A stretch of 64,000 nt of DNA from Halpernia sp048269545 (GCF_048269545.1 NZ_JBLXIJ010000005.1:62001-126000), one strand, 5' to 3'; positions 24,588 through 33,477 are shown, counted from the first letter of the stretch. Numbers and translations: made by a program. Notes: generated by a model not told the origin, from the sequence alone.

Positions 24588-25619
24588 ATGAAAAATGTAG
24601 AATATATAATAGTTGGAGACGGTTATGCAGCTTTGTTTTTTGCACACCAATTAATCAAAAATAAAAAATCATTTGTTCTATTTTCTGGTGGAAAAAAAAG
24701 CGCGTCGCATATTTCTGCAGGAATCATCAATCCCTTAGTTTTAAAAAGATTTACACGTTTTTGGCTGGCTCAAGAACAAATAAATGCACTCCATGAAACT
24801 TTAAATGAAATTGAAAATTATACTAAGAAGAATTATTGGGTAAATGAACCAATTCATCGCATTTTACATGATGAAATGGAACGTGAAGTTTGGTCGAAAA
24901 AAAGCAAAAGAGAAGATTTAAAACCTTTTTTAAGTCAAGAGTTTGAAAGATTTGAAGAAGTCAAAAATCCTTTCGGAACAGGTTATGTTTTGCAATCTGG
25001 GCGTTTAAATGTTGTTGATTTTTTTAATGATTTATTTTCTTATTTATATAAAATAGATTCTTTAATTTCTGAATTTTTTAATTACGATGAGTTAAATAGA
25101 AAAGAAAATATTTATCAAAATTTTAAATTTAAGCATATTGTTTTTGCTGAAGGAATGGCGGTTAGAAATAATCCGTTTTTTAAAAATATTCCTTTAATTC
25201 CGAATAAAGGACACCAATTTAATTTAAAATTATCTGAAAATATTGGTAATAAAACCTTTAAGAAAAAATATTTCTTTTTTCCAATGTCAGAAAACAATTT
25301 CTATTATGGCGGAACTCACGATCGTGATCATTTAGAAGATGAAATCAACCAAGATTCTGTTGAAGATTTAAAAAATTCTTTAGAAGATTTTTATAAAAAT
25401 GAATATGAAGTTTCGGATATTAATTTTGCTTTTCGAGCAACAGTTGAAGATAGAAGACCAATTTTAGGACGACATGAATTGTATGAAAATTTATATATTT
25501 TAAACGGACTTGGCGCACGCGGAATTTTAAACGGAAATTATTTTGCCAAAGATTTATTCAATTTTATTGAAAACGGAAAACCTTTGATGGAGGAAGTAGA
25601 TTTGAAACGATTTTTTTAA
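24588..25619 (+). CDS. FAD-dependent oxidoreductase (D-amino-acid oxidase/DadA superfamily)
   Basis: 343 residues. The N-terminal FAD-binding fold starts EYIIVGDGYAALFFAHQLIK (GxGxxA pattern). The C-terminus has FRATVEDRRPILGRH and LNGLGARGILNG, typical of DAO-fold enzymes that close over FAD. The substrate is unknown; tRNA-modifying MnmC-type oxidases have a similar C-terminus. ATG 24588 is preferred over the in-frame TTG six bases earlier because the conserved fold begins immediately after it. It stands alone after the gldN terminator. Confidence 0.85.
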   Translation: MKNVEYIIVGDGYAALFFAHQLIKNKKSFVLFSGGKKSASHISAGIINPLVLKRFTRFWLAQEQINALHETLNEIENYTKKNYWVNEPIHRILHDEMEREVWSKKSKREDLKPFLSQEFERFEEVKNPFGTGYVLQSGRLNVVDFFNDLFSYLYKIDSLISEFFNYDELNRKENIYQNFKFKHIVFAEGMAVRNNPFFKNIPLIPNKGHQFNLKLSENIGNKTFKKKYFFFPMSENNFYYGGTHDRDHLEDEINQDSVEDLKNSLEDFYKNEYEVSDINFAFRATVEDRRPILGRHELYENLYILNGLGARGILNGNYFAKDLFNFIENGKPLMEEVDLKRFF

Positions 25620-25623
25620 TGAT

Positions 25624-25723
25624 GTGAAGTTGTAAAGATGTAAAGTCGCAAATGCGTAAAGGCAACTTTAAATAAATATAAATTTTGTGAATTCTTCACG
25701 ACTCAACAACTTTACAACTTCAC
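25624..25723. repeat. Palindromic intergenic repeat
   Basis: GTGAAGTTGTAAAG (25624-25637) and its exact reverse complement CTTTACAACTTCAC (25710-25723) bound the intergenic region between an oxidoreductase and corA. Similarity between the arms continues inward with mismatches. The 12-mer CAACAACTTTAC of the right arm recurs at 54444-54455. It could act as a terminator for both convergent genes. Confidence 0.7.
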
Positions 25724-25727
25724 ACCT

Positions 25728-26627
25728 TTACCATTTCTTCTTCCGCATATAAAGAAAAATCACAATTTCAATTAAAAGCATTAATCCCAAAACGTAATAA
25801 TATCCGTGTTGCAGATGAAGTTCCGGCATAATCTCAAAATTCATCCCGTAAACTCCGGCAATAAAAGTGATTGGTAAAAAATAGACAGAAAATATAGCCA
25901 AAAGTTTCATCACTTGATTCGCCTTTTGATCCGAAAGTGCTAAAAACATTGAAATTAAAGTAGTGACTTGCGCATTTAAATGATCAAAATCTGCAATTAC
26001 ATCTTTGTATTTATCTTTTAAATCTACGGTTTCAGAATCTTCTAAATCTAATATTTTAAATTTATCAATCCAGTCAGAAGACATATTTAAAATTCTCATA
26101 TTCAAACCAGTTCGTCTTTTTAAACGATAAAGACGCCGGATTTGGTTTGTATTACTCGTGTTTTTCAAGAAAATTTCATCTTCCAAATGTTCCAAAGAAT
26201 CCATCAAATGACTGGCTTCGTCATCATAAGATTTCATCACTTTCAGCGCTAAAATTAATGCAATATCTTCTTTCGTAATGGTTTCAGCTTTTTTATTGAC
26301 TTCCAAGCGCGTTTCTTGCACGCTTTTATTATTCATTCTGTGAATACTAATGATTGTTTTATCAAAAATAAAAATTCCCAATTTTGTACTCACATCGCTT
26401 ATACTGTTCAAATTTTTGCGTTCAAGTTCCGTGTTTTCTCGCATCAGAAAAAACAAAACATCATCTACTTTTTCAAATTTTGGTAAATGATTGGCGTCAA
26501 TTGTGTCTTCTAAAAGCAAATGATTTATAGAATACCGCTCGTGAATAAATTTCAAATCCTCTGCAGTTGGTGCAATCACGTCCAACCATTCACAATGCTC
26601 ATTTTTAAGGAAAATTTCTATCGCCAT
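25728..26627 (-). CDS. corA: CorA-family magnesium/cobalt transporter
   Basis: 299 residues. A large N-terminal cytoplasmic domain and a long stalk helix are followed by two C-terminal transmembrane helices. The signature YGMNF after the first helix (FLPITFIAGVYGMNFEIMPE) is the ion-selectivity loop of pentameric CorA channels. The C-terminus FLYMRKKKW is positively charged, as usual. The gene is leftward and its 3' end touches the palindromic repeat. Confidence 0.94.
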   Translation of the reverse strand: MAIEIFLKNEHCEWLDVIAPTAEDLKFIHERYSINHLLLEDTIDANHLPKFEKVDDVLFFLMRENTELERKNLNSISDVSTKLGIFIFDKTIISIHRMNNKSVQETRLEVNKKAETITKEDIALILALKVMKSYDDEASHLMDSLEHLEDEIFLKNTSNTNQIRRLYRLKRRTGLNMRILNMSSDWIDKFKILDLEDSETVDLKDKYKDVIADFDHLNAQVTTLISMFLALSDQKANQVMKLLAIFSVYFLPITFIAGVYGMNFEIMPELHLQHGYYYVLGLMLLIEIVIFLYMRKKKW

Positions 26628-26673
26628 TTCACAAATTTAATATAAAAATTTGGCTTCATATTATATTTTTTTT

Positions 26674-26756
26674 GGCAGACAATTCCGCCCTCCGTTCCCG
26701 CTTTTTTGTTCGTCGTTCCTCCTCACAAAAAGAGCTCCACTCAGGTCGGGCTGCAA
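26674..26756. repeat. GC-rich intergenic element with hairpin
   Basis: A stretch of clearly higher GC than its surroundings between corA and fabH. A hairpin is formed by CTTTTTTGT (26701-26709) and ACAAAAAG (26725-26732) around TCGTCGTTCCTCCTC, and partly complementary GC-rich flanks (CCGCCC, CGGGCTGC) enclose it. It resembles, from memory, repeated elements found between genes in flavobacterial genomes. No coding capacity. Confidence 0.55.
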
Positions 26757-26822
26757 TTATTAGCACTTTAGAAATTATATCATAATTAATTCTATTTTCT
26801 TAAATTTACTAAAAATAAAAAA

Positions 26823-27845
26823 ATGTTCAAAAGTATAATTGCCGGAGTCGGGCATTACGTTCCGGAAAATATTGTAACCAATGATGATTTGTCAAAATTA
26901 ATGACAACCAATGACGAATGGATTACAGAACGTACCGGAATAAAAGAAAGACACTACCGCAAAAACAGAAATGATTCCGAAGAAACGACGGCTTTTTTAG
27001 GTTTTAAAGCAGCAGAAAATGCATTGAAGAATTCAAATTTAACGGCAAAAGATTTAGATTTTATTGTTTTTGCCACATTAAGTCCAGATTATTTTTTCCC
27101 TGGTTGCGGCGTTTTAATTCAGGAAATGTTGGGTTGTGAAACAATTGGAGCGCTTGATGTTAGAAACCAATGTTCCGGTTTTGTTTACGCAATGAGCGTT
27201 GCAAATGCTTATATAAAATCTGGAGAATATAAAAATATTTTGGTTGTTGGTGCAGAAATACATTCTTTTGGTTTGGATTTTTCTGATGCCGGAAGAAGCG
27301 TTTCTGTAATTTTTGGCGATGGAGCAGGAGCAGTGATTTTAACGGCTTCAAATGATGAAAATAAACAAGGAATTTTAGCAACCAATCTTCATTCTGAAGG
27401 AAAATATGCCGAAGAATTGTGTAATAAATTTCCAGGTTCTAAATTTGGTTGGAGCGACAGAGTTTTGACTGAACCTAACGCAGTTTCTGCCGATGAAATT
27501 TATCCAACAATGAATGGTAATTTTGTTTTCAAACATGCCGTTACGCGTTTCCCCGAAACTATTATGGAAGTTTTAAATTCTGCCGGAAAAACTTTAGAAG
27601 ATTTAGATATGTTTATTCCGCATCAAGCGAATTTGAGAATTGCACAATTTATTCAGAAAAAATTAAATCTTCCAGAAGAAAAAGTATTTAATAATATCCA
27701 AAAATATGGTAATACAACTGCAGCTTCGATTCCTTTGGCTTTAAGTGAAGCAATTGAGAAAGGAAAAATAAAACGTGGCGATTTGGTTTGTTTGTCGGCT
27801 TTTGGAAGCGGTTTTACTTGGGGAAGTATTTTGCTTGAATATTAA
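26823..27845 (+). CDS. fabH: Beta-ketoacyl-ACP synthase III
   Basis: 340 residues. Starts fatty-acid synthesis by condensing an acyl-CoA with malonyl-ACP. The catalytic triad is visible: C117 in RNQCSGFVYAM, H267 in IPHQANLRIAQ and N297 in GNTTAASIPLAL. GDGAGAV and the ITERTGIKERHY opening are typical. It is monocistronic here, away from rpmF/plsX; flavobacteria often carry more than one FabH, so it could be a branched-chain-specific or secondary copy. Confidence 0.93.
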   Translation: MFKSIIAGVGHYVPENIVTNDDLSKLMTTNDEWITERTGIKERHYRKNRNDSEETTAFLGFKAAENALKNSNLTAKDLDFIVFATLSPDYFFPGCGVLIQEMLGCETIGALDVRNQCSGFVYAMSVANAYIKSGEYKNILVVGAEIHSFGLDFSDAGRSVSVIFGDGAGAVILTASNDENKQGILATNLHSEGKYAEELCNKFPGSKFGWSDRVLTEPNAVSADEIYPTMNGNFVFKHAVTRFPETIMEVLNSAGKTLEDLDMFIPHQANLRIAQFIQKKLNLPEEKVFNNIQKYGNTTAASIPLALSEAIEKGKIKRGDLVCLSAFGSGFTWGSILLEY

Positions 27846-27910
27846 TTATAGGAAACTAAAACATTGCAATCTGTTTCTTTTTATAAATTATTTTACAAAA
27901 ATCATTTTCA

Positions 27911-28159
27911 ATGAAAATCACTTTTAAAATTGAATTTAAATATGAGAATGGTTTTATTCTCGGGCGATTATTAAATTTGAAAGAACATTTAGAATTAAAA
28001 GTCAACTCAAAATTAAATATTTTTGATATTGAAAATATTACAAATCCAAAATCTTTACAAACAGAAAATAAGAAAAGAGCAGATTTATTTATTTTCAGTT
28101 TGAAAAATAATCTAAGTTTTGAAAAATTATGCGTCGGAAAGATTGTAGAAATTGTTTAA
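27911..28159 (+). CDS. Small hypothetical protein
   Basis: An 82-residue open frame beginning at an ATG 65 bases after fabH, co-directional with it. Predicted composition is soluble, mixed alpha/beta, with no signal, transmembrane segment or motif I recognise. No promoter or terminator is clear. It may be a real small protein co-transcribed with fabH, or a chance frame in AT-rich DNA. Confidence 0.5.
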   Translation: MKITFKIEFKYENGFILGRLLNLKEHLELKVNSKLNIFDIENITNPKSLQTENKKRADLFIFSLKNNLSFEKLCVGKIVEIV

Positions 28160-28184
28160 ATTTCTTTACAACTTTAAAACGTCA

Positions 28185-30599
28185 CTAACTTTTACTTACA
28201 AGATGTTTCACCGCATTATAATCTATGTAATAAGTCACTTTCAAACTCAAAGTATTGTTCATCGGTTCATTAAATAAATTCTCGAAATTATTTTTAAAAT
28301 TGATTTTAGAGTAATTTAAATAATTTTGAACTGCATTTTGATATAATAATGTAAGTTGACTTCCTGGTGCAAAATACCAAGAATAACGCAAATCTATGTT
28401 CCAAGAATTATAAGTTTGGTTATTTGTGGTGTAATTATTAACCTTAGAAACACGACCATCATTTTGCAAAATACCAAAACTTTTATAATTCACTTCAGTG
28501 TAATAATGGCGCAAACTGAAATTGAGCGACATTTTATTATTGATGGTGTATTTTGAAGATAAACTATTTATTAATGTAGTTCTATTTCTGGTTCCAATAT
28601 AAATATTAGAATTTTGATTTCCTGCAAAACCTTGCTCTTGATTACTAATATCAGATCTTCCACTATATCCTAAAGTAAAATGATCGGAAAATCGGTAACT
28701 AAAACCCAATTCATTGTACATTCTATTTCTTCCGGTTTGGTTGTACATATAATAATCTGCGGCAAGATTGTAAGTTAATTTTTTGCGATTATCAGAATTA
28801 AAATAAATATAAGGATTTACACTCGCGGGAATAAATAAATATTTTCCAAAAGTTCTAGGCTCATACAAATCATTTTCACCAATAGGATAAATATGAATTC
28901 CCAAAGTATAATTTCTAAATTTTTTATCTTGTAAATTGAGATTACTTTGATAATCTAAAACTTGAAAAAGATCAGTCTCTAATCTTCTTCCGTAGTTTAT
29001 ATTATTATTCCAATTGATGTTGTTAAAATTTTTGCTTGGTTGCAATATATGATAACCGTAATATCCGTGAAAACTATAATAATTGGTTGGTCCTGTGTAT
29101 CCTAAATCATCAATATTATAATTTTTAGAAATGGCTTCAAAATCTAATGAGTATCTACTTTTACCAAAAATTTTACCCATTCCTGCAGAAATATCGGTTC
29201 CAAATATTTTGCTATTATCTTTTACACAACTGCCTTTTAAGTTTCCATAAACATTGTATTTATTTTGTTTATCCGTTAGATTTACCAAAAGAGCTGTTGC
29301 ATTTGCATCGCGAAAATCACCTTCTCTTATTACATTTGTGTTAATTAATGACACCGAAGAATTCCCATTAAATCTTTGATCTAAAACCAAAACATTATAA
29401 TTTGCAAGCGGTTCTAAAGTTTCTGTTCGAATATTTCCCGTTACATTATTAATTATATCCACATCTGTTTTTTCAGTAATAGCATTAAAAAAGCCAATGC
29501 CTAAACCTTTGTTAGTTCTACCAGAAATTTTTGTCGCATTTAATAATTTTACTTTTTGTATATTTCCAACAAGAGATTCATCTTGATTTAAATTGGGATC
29601 TCTAGACGGATAATCTCCAACTCGGCGAGAATAAAATAGATTTCCTTTGCTGAAAAGTTCTGTTCCTTCTGTAAAAAAAGCGCGTTTTTCTTGAAATTGC
29701 TGTTCAAAAGGTCCAAGATTTAAAATATTATCATCAAATGCAGTTTGTCCAAAATCTGGAATTAGAGTAGTGTCTAAAGTAAAAGCATCATTAATGCCGT
29801 ATTTTACATCCATTCCGCCATTGATATTTGCTGTAGTTTTATGATCGTAATTATTTAAATAAGTAGAAAAATACGGTAGAAAAGACAATCTTACAGGCGG
29901 TTTTATATTTTTGATTCCATTTAAAACTCCATCAAAAAGTAACAATGAATTTTTTTTATTATCTACAAAATTCCATGTGGATTTTATTTTATTTCTGAGC
30001 GTAAATCTAATAAAATTGATGCCCCATTTTTGAACATCTTTTTTTGGAAATCGGAGTTCAGAATATGGAATTTTCATTTCAACGGTCCATCCATTTTCAT
30101 TAATTTTTGCAGCGCTATACCAAACGGAACTCCAATTTGAATCCTCATTATCATTTGTAAGTTTTGCATCTATTTGTCCACCATTTGGTAAAACTATAAA
30201 TTCTAAACTTTGTTGTTTGTCGTTGTAACCATTAATTAAAACATCAAAAAAATCATCATTTCCAAGTTCATCGCGTTCAACTAATTCATTCGCAATTTTT
30301 CCTGGTTCTGGGTCGTACATTGTAGCACCAAAATAAATTCCCGTATCATCGTATAAAATTTTCACTTCTGTTCTAAATTCTGGAGATTCTGCTTTACCAT
30401 TTTCTGGTTGAAATTGTACAAAATTCTTGGCTACAGGAATATTTTTCCAAACATCCTCATCTAAAACTCCATCTATTTTGGGAGCAGAAGTCACTTTTAT
30501 TGCTGTAATTTCTTTTCTAAATATACTGTCTTCAGAATTTTTTTGTGCAAAAATGAAAGTATTAAATAAAAGAAGGATTATGATGTATCTTGATTTCAT
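28185..30599 (-). CDS. DUF5916 outer-membrane protein with N-terminal CBM9-like domain
   Basis: 804 residues, signal peptide ~1-18 (ending IFA). Residues ~30-220 resemble a family 9 carbohydrate-binding-like domain (KIDGVLDEDVWKNIP, EVKILYDDTGIYFGATMYDP, ENGWTVEMKIPYSELRFPK). The rest matches DUF5916, a predicted outer-membrane beta-barrel with alternating aromatic strands up to the end (LSLKVTYYIDYNAVKHLVSK). The plug-like segment INDAFTLDTTLIPDFGQTAF is characteristic. The role is unknown; family members often accompany secreted hydrolases, which are absent next door. A single leftward gene. Confidence 0.85.
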   Translation of the reverse strand: MKSRYIIILLLFNTFIFAQKNSEDSIFRKEITAIKVTSAPKIDGVLDEDVWKNIPVAKNFVQFQPENGKAESPEFRTEVKILYDDTGIYFGATMYDPEPGKIANELVERDELGNDDFFDVLINGYNDKQQSLEFIVLPNGGQIDAKLTNDNEDSNWSSVWYSAAKINENGWTVEMKIPYSELRFPKKDVQKWGINFIRFTLRNKIKSTWNFVDNKKNSLLLFDGVLNGIKNIKPPVRLSFLPYFSTYLNNYDHKTTANINGGMDVKYGINDAFTLDTTLIPDFGQTAFDDNILNLGPFEQQFQEKRAFFTEGTELFSKGNLFYSRRVGDYPSRDPNLNQDESLVGNIQKVKLLNATKISGRTNKGLGIGFFNAITEKTDVDIINNVTGNIRTETLEPLANYNVLVLDQRFNGNSSVSLINTNVIREGDFRDANATALLVNLTDKQNKYNVYGNLKGSCVKDNSKIFGTDISAGMGKIFGKSRYSLDFEAISKNYNIDDLGYTGPTNYYSFHGYYGYHILQPSKNFNNINWNNNINYGRRLETDLFQVLDYQSNLNLQDKKFRNYTLGIHIYPIGENDLYEPRTFGKYLFIPASVNPYIYFNSDNRKKLTYNLAADYYMYNQTGRNRMYNELGFSYRFSDHFTLGYSGRSDISNQEQGFAGNQNSNIYIGTRNRTTLINSLSSKYTINNKMSLNFSLRHYYTEVNYKSFGILQNDGRVSKVNNYTTNNQTYNSWNIDLRYSWYFAPGSQLTLLYQNAVQNYLNYSKINFKNNFENLFNEPMNNTLSLKVTYYIDYNAVKHLVSKS

Positions 30600-30651
30600 A
30601 GTTTGTTTTGTAATAAGACAACCAGAGAATACATATTGTTACATCAAATAA

Positions 30652-30676
30652 AAAAAACAGAGAAAATCTGTTTTTT
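30652..30676 (-). terminator. Terminator of the DUF3108 gene
   Basis: A 10-bp stem, AAAAAACAGA/TCTGTTTTTT, with a 5-base loop, 20 bases past the stop of the leftward DUF3108 gene. The T-rich arm provides the U-run. Confidence 0.75.
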
Positions 30677-30695
30677 AAATAAGAAATATTTAGAA

Positions 30696-31466
30696 TTATT
30701 TTTTAAAATTTAATGGATATTTTACATTTTTAAAACTATCAATATCTGCTTTCAATGCGCCGACTGCAAGTTCCGCTTTTATAGAAACCGGTAAATGGTT
30801 TCTGTCATTTGTAACCCACATTGTAACACTTTCATTATCTTTAAAAACACGCCCACTTAAAACGGAAGGAATAATTTTTAAACAATTAATAGTTCCAAAT
30901 TTTGTTTTTAAATTTTCAGTTCCTAATACTTTTAATTGAAAAGGAAAAAGTTCATCGCTTATCCAAATATTAATTTTAATTACCGCTCCTGGTTTTAATT
31001 GTAAAGAATCTAAACTTCGTAAATAGTAAAACGCAGAAAGCATATCTTGCACGCCATTTGTGGTTTTAATAATTTTAGATCCATTGGCAGGGTTTTTTTT
31101 ATCGGTTAAAATTACTGTTTGGTTATCGTGGTTAAAAACTGTTTGGTAATGTTGTGTATAACTGCCTTCTCGAACATTTCTAACATAATAACTTGGTAAA
31201 CCTGTTTTGATATTTATAAAACTTTCATATAAATCTTCTACTTTAAAAAATGCCCGAACTGCACCTGTTGTTTTTCCTTCCCCTTTTACATAAAAATGAG
31301 GAACATTTTGGTAATTTGTTTTTAAAGCAGTTAATGTGGCGGTTCCAGCATTTAGGAAACCATAATGAATTCTGTAGGAAAGTGTTTCGCCGGAAGTAAT
31401 ATTATCCATTTGTGCGAAACTGATGCCAAAAAGCAACACTAATAAAAGACTAAATTTTTTTTTCAT
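30696..31466 (-). CDS. DUF3108-family exported protein
   Basis: 256 residues, signal peptide ~1-18 (ISFA). The body matches DUF3108: GETLSYRIHYGFLNAGTATL, FFKVEDLYESFINIKTGLP, and MWVTNDRNHLPVSIKAEL near the end. These are beta-rich periplasmic proteins of unknown function. The gene is divergent from the ferredoxin reductase gene and followed by its own terminator. Confidence 0.85.
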   Translation of the reverse strand: MKKKFSLLLVLLFGISFAQMDNITSGETLSYRIHYGFLNAGTATLTALKTNYQNVPHFYVKGEGKTTGAVRAFFKVEDLYESFINIKTGLPSYYVRNVREGSYTQHYQTVFNHDNQTVILTDKKNPANGSKIIKTTNGVQDMLSAFYYLRSLDSLQLKPGAVIKINIWISDELFPFQLKVLGTENLKTKFGTINCLKIIPSVLSGRVFKDNESVTMWVTNDRNHLPVSIKAELAVGALKADIDSFKNVKYPLNFKK

Positions 31467-31491
31467 ACCATTTGGTTTACAAATATTTTGC

Positions 31492-31499
31492 CAAATTTA
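31492..31499 (-). promoter_or_regulatory. -7 element of the DUF3108 gene
   Basis: Read leftward, TAAATTTG matches TAnnTTTG and is 25 bases from the ATG. No clear -33. Confidence 0.45.
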
Positions 31500-31584
31500 A
31501 ACAATCATTTAGTTCTGTCATAATGTTATAAAAAATTAAACTTCGGCTGATATTTGTCACACAATATCTTCTTTTAAAAATTAG

Positions 31585-31592
31585 TAAATTTG
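31585..31592 (+). promoter_or_regulatory. -7 element of the ferredoxin reductase gene
   Basis: TAAATTTG matches TAnnTTTG and lies 32 bases before the ATG. A TTTG at 31553 is too far away to be its -33. Confidence 0.45.
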
Positions 31593-31624
31593 CTGCATAT
31601 TTTTTTAGATTAATTTTCTTATAA

Positions 31625-32677
31625 ATGATTACTACAGATTTACTGATTATCGGAGCTGGACCAACTGGACTTTTTTCTGTTTTTGAAGCAGGTTTACTTA
31701 AAATGAAATGCCATCTTATTGACGCACTTCCACAACCCGGCGGACAACTAACTGAACTGTATCCAAAAAAACCAATCTTTGATATTCCAGGTTATCCAAC
31801 AGTGAATGCAGGAGAATTAGTAGATAATTTAATGGAACAAATTAAACAATTTCAACCAGGTTTTACTTTGGGAGAAACTGCAGAAACTATAAATAAATTG
31901 GATGACGGCACTTTTGAAGTGACTACAAATAAAGGAACCGTTCATCACGCAAAAGCTGTTGCAATTGCAGGAGGTTTAGGAACTTTTGAACCAAGAAAAC
32001 CGGTTTTAGAAAATATCGAAAAGTTTGAAGAAAATGGTGTAGAATATTTTGTAAAAGAACCAGAACATTTTAGAAATAAAAAAATTGTAATTGCTGGTGG
32101 AGGAGATTCTGCTTTAGATTGGGCGATTTTTTTATCTGATGTTGCGAGTGATGTTACTTTAATACATCGTAGAAATGAATTCCGAGGTGCTTTAGATTCT
32201 GTAGAAAAAGTTCAAGCTTTAAAAGATTTGGGTAAAATTAATTTAATTACACCGGCAGAAGTTGTTGCTCTAAAAGGAGATTCTCATATTACAGGAATTT
32301 CCATTAAATCTAATGATGAAATTATAGATTTAGAAACTGATTTTTTTATTCCTTTATTTGGTTTAACTCCAAAATTAGGAGCTATTGCAAATTGGGGTTT
32401 AGAAATTGAAAAAAATGCCATTAAAGTAAATAATGCTTTAGATTACCAAACTAATATTGACGGAATTTATGCAATTGGCGATGTCAATACTTATCCAGGG
32501 AAATTAAAATTAATTTTGTGTGGTTTTCACGAAGCAACTATGATGTGTCAAAGTGTTTATAACAGATTAAATCCTGGTAAAAAATACGTTTTAAAATATA
32601 CAACTGTAAGTGGAGTAGATGGTTTTGATGGAACAAGAAAAGAAGCGGAGAAAGCAGTGGTTAAGAAAATAGATTAA
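31625..32677 (+). CDS. Ferredoxin-NADP+ reductase, thioredoxin-reductase-like type
   Basis: 350 residues. Two Rossmann folds: FAD site IIGAGPTGLFSVFEAG near the N-terminus and NAD(P) site IVIAGGGDSALDWAIFL. The C-terminal FAD motif is IYAIGDVNTYPGKLKLILCG. There is no CxxC redox pair between the folds, which separates it from thioredoxin reductase and matches YumC-type ferredoxin reductases. A ferredoxin gene lies downstream, so the pair probably moves electrons between NADPH and the [2Fe-2S] protein. A MITE-like repeat separates them. Confidence 0.92.
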   Translation: MITTDLLIIGAGPTGLFSVFEAGLLKMKCHLIDALPQPGGQLTELYPKKPIFDIPGYPTVNAGELVDNLMEQIKQFQPGFTLGETAETINKLDDGTFEVTTNKGTVHHAKAVAIAGGLGTFEPRKPVLENIEKFEENGVEYFVKEPEHFRNKKIVIAGGGDSALDWAIFLSDVASDVTLIHRRNEFRGALDSVEKVQALKDLGKINLITPAEVVALKGDSHITGISIKSNDEIIDLETDFFIPLFGLTPKLGAIANWGLEIEKNAIKVNNALDYQTNIDGIYAIGDVNTYPGKLKLILCGFHEATMMCQSVYNRLNPGKKYVLKYTTVSGVDGFDGTRKEAEKAVVKKID

Positions 32678-32685
32678 ATTTTTCC

Positions 32686-32843
32686 TAGGGATTAGTTTTT
32701 AGGATTTAGGTTCAAGTTCATTAATCTAAAATCTTATAATTAAATTCTGTATTAAATTAAAAGCACAATTTTAAATTAAAAGCACAATTTTAAATTAAAA
32801 GAATTATTTTAAAATCAAATCTAAATCCTTAAAACTAACCCTA
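32686..32843. repeat. MITE-like element with 23-24 bp terminal inverted repeats
   Basis: The left end (32686-32709, TAGGGATTAGTTTTTAGG onwards) and the right end (32821-32843, ending ACTAACCCTA) are reverse complements except for one extra base and one mismatch. The interior is non-coding and holds a 19-base tandem repeat (32752-32801). No transposase is present. It fills nearly the whole gap between two functionally linked genes. Confidence 0.75.
32752..32801. repeat. 19-base tandem repeat, about 2.6 copies
   Basis: Unit TTAAATTAAAAGCACAATT at 32752-32770 and 32771-32789 (identical), with a diverging third partial copy from 32790. It lies inside the MITE-like element. Confidence 0.85.
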
Positions 32844-32852
32844 AAACTTAAT

Positions 32853-33182
32853 ATGCAAGACATTAATATAAAAATTACAGACAGAAACGGTAATTTACAT
32901 GAAGTTGTAGTTCCTACAGATATGTCTATGAATTTAATGGAAGTCATTCGCTCTTATGAAATTGCTGAAGATGGAACAATTGGAGTTTGTGGTGGAATGG
33001 CGATGTGCGCTTCTTGTCAAGTTTATGTACAACACAATTTTCCTTTGAAAGAAATGGAAGCGGATGAAGACGCAATGCTGGGTGAAGCTTATCATGTCCA
33101 AGAAAATAGTAGATTGGGTTGTCAAATTCCTATCACCTCACAATTAGATGGTTTAGAAGTTATTTTAGCGCCATATCCATAA
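32853..33182 (+). CDS. [2Fe-2S] ferredoxin
   Basis: A 109-residue plant/adrenodoxin-type ferredoxin. Cluster ligands appear as CGGMAMCASC (C-x5-C-x2-C) and the distal C in SRLGCQIPI. The DEDAMLGEA segment is typical of adrenodoxin-like (Isc-type) ferredoxins. The probable redox partner is the reductase encoded upstream. The ATG lies 9 bases after the end of the MITE-like repeat, so its promoter, if separate, must lie in or before that element. Confidence 0.94.
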   Translation: MQDINIKITDRNGNLHEVVVPTDMSMNLMEVIRSYEIAEDGTIGVCGGMAMCASCQVYVQHNFPLKEMEADEDAMLGEAYHVQENSRLGCQIPITSQLDGLEVILAPYP

Positions 33183-33268
33183 AATTTTCATACTTTTTTT
33201 TCATTATAAATTTTTAATGGCAAGTTTTTTGTTTAATTCGTGATAATTAATCAAATAAAATTTTAGCT

Positions 33269-33433
33269 ATGAAAAAGTTTACATTATTGAGTTTAGTTGC
33301 AATTGCTTTAATCAGTTTACAAAGTTGTGAAGTTATAGGAGATATTTTTAAAGCTGGAATGTGGTGGGGAATTATTGTCGTAGTCGCTGTTATCGGACTT
33401 ATTTTATGGCTATTTGGAAAAGCAAAAAAATAA
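33269..33433 (+). CDS. Small lipoprotein with one transmembrane segment (54 residues)
   Basis: A short frame starting ATG AAA AAG with a classical lipoprotein signal (MKKFTLLSLVAIALISLQSC, lipobox LQSC at 17-20), an 8-residue spacer and then a hydrophobic stretch (WWGIIVVVAVIGLILWLFG) ending FGKAKK. It is followed directly by a terminator. The signal, the hydrophobic helix, the positively charged end and the matching terminator argue for a real gene. Similar tiny lipoproteins occur in Bacteroidota; function unknown. Confidence 0.8.
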   Translation: MKKFTLLSLVAIALISLQSCEVIGDIFKAGMWWGIIVVVAVIGLILWLFGKAKK

Positions 33434-33436
33434 TAT

Positions 33437-33470
33437 AAAAAAAGCATCATTTTAAAATGGTGCTTTTTTC
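33437..33470 (+). terminator. Terminator after the small lipoprotein gene
   Basis: AAAAAAGCATCATTTT and AAAATGGTGCTTTTTT form a long hairpin with one G-T pair and a T-run. It lies directly after the lipoprotein stop and also before the end of the convergent DUF3037 gene. Confidence 0.8.
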
Positions 33471-33477
33471 ATTTTCT

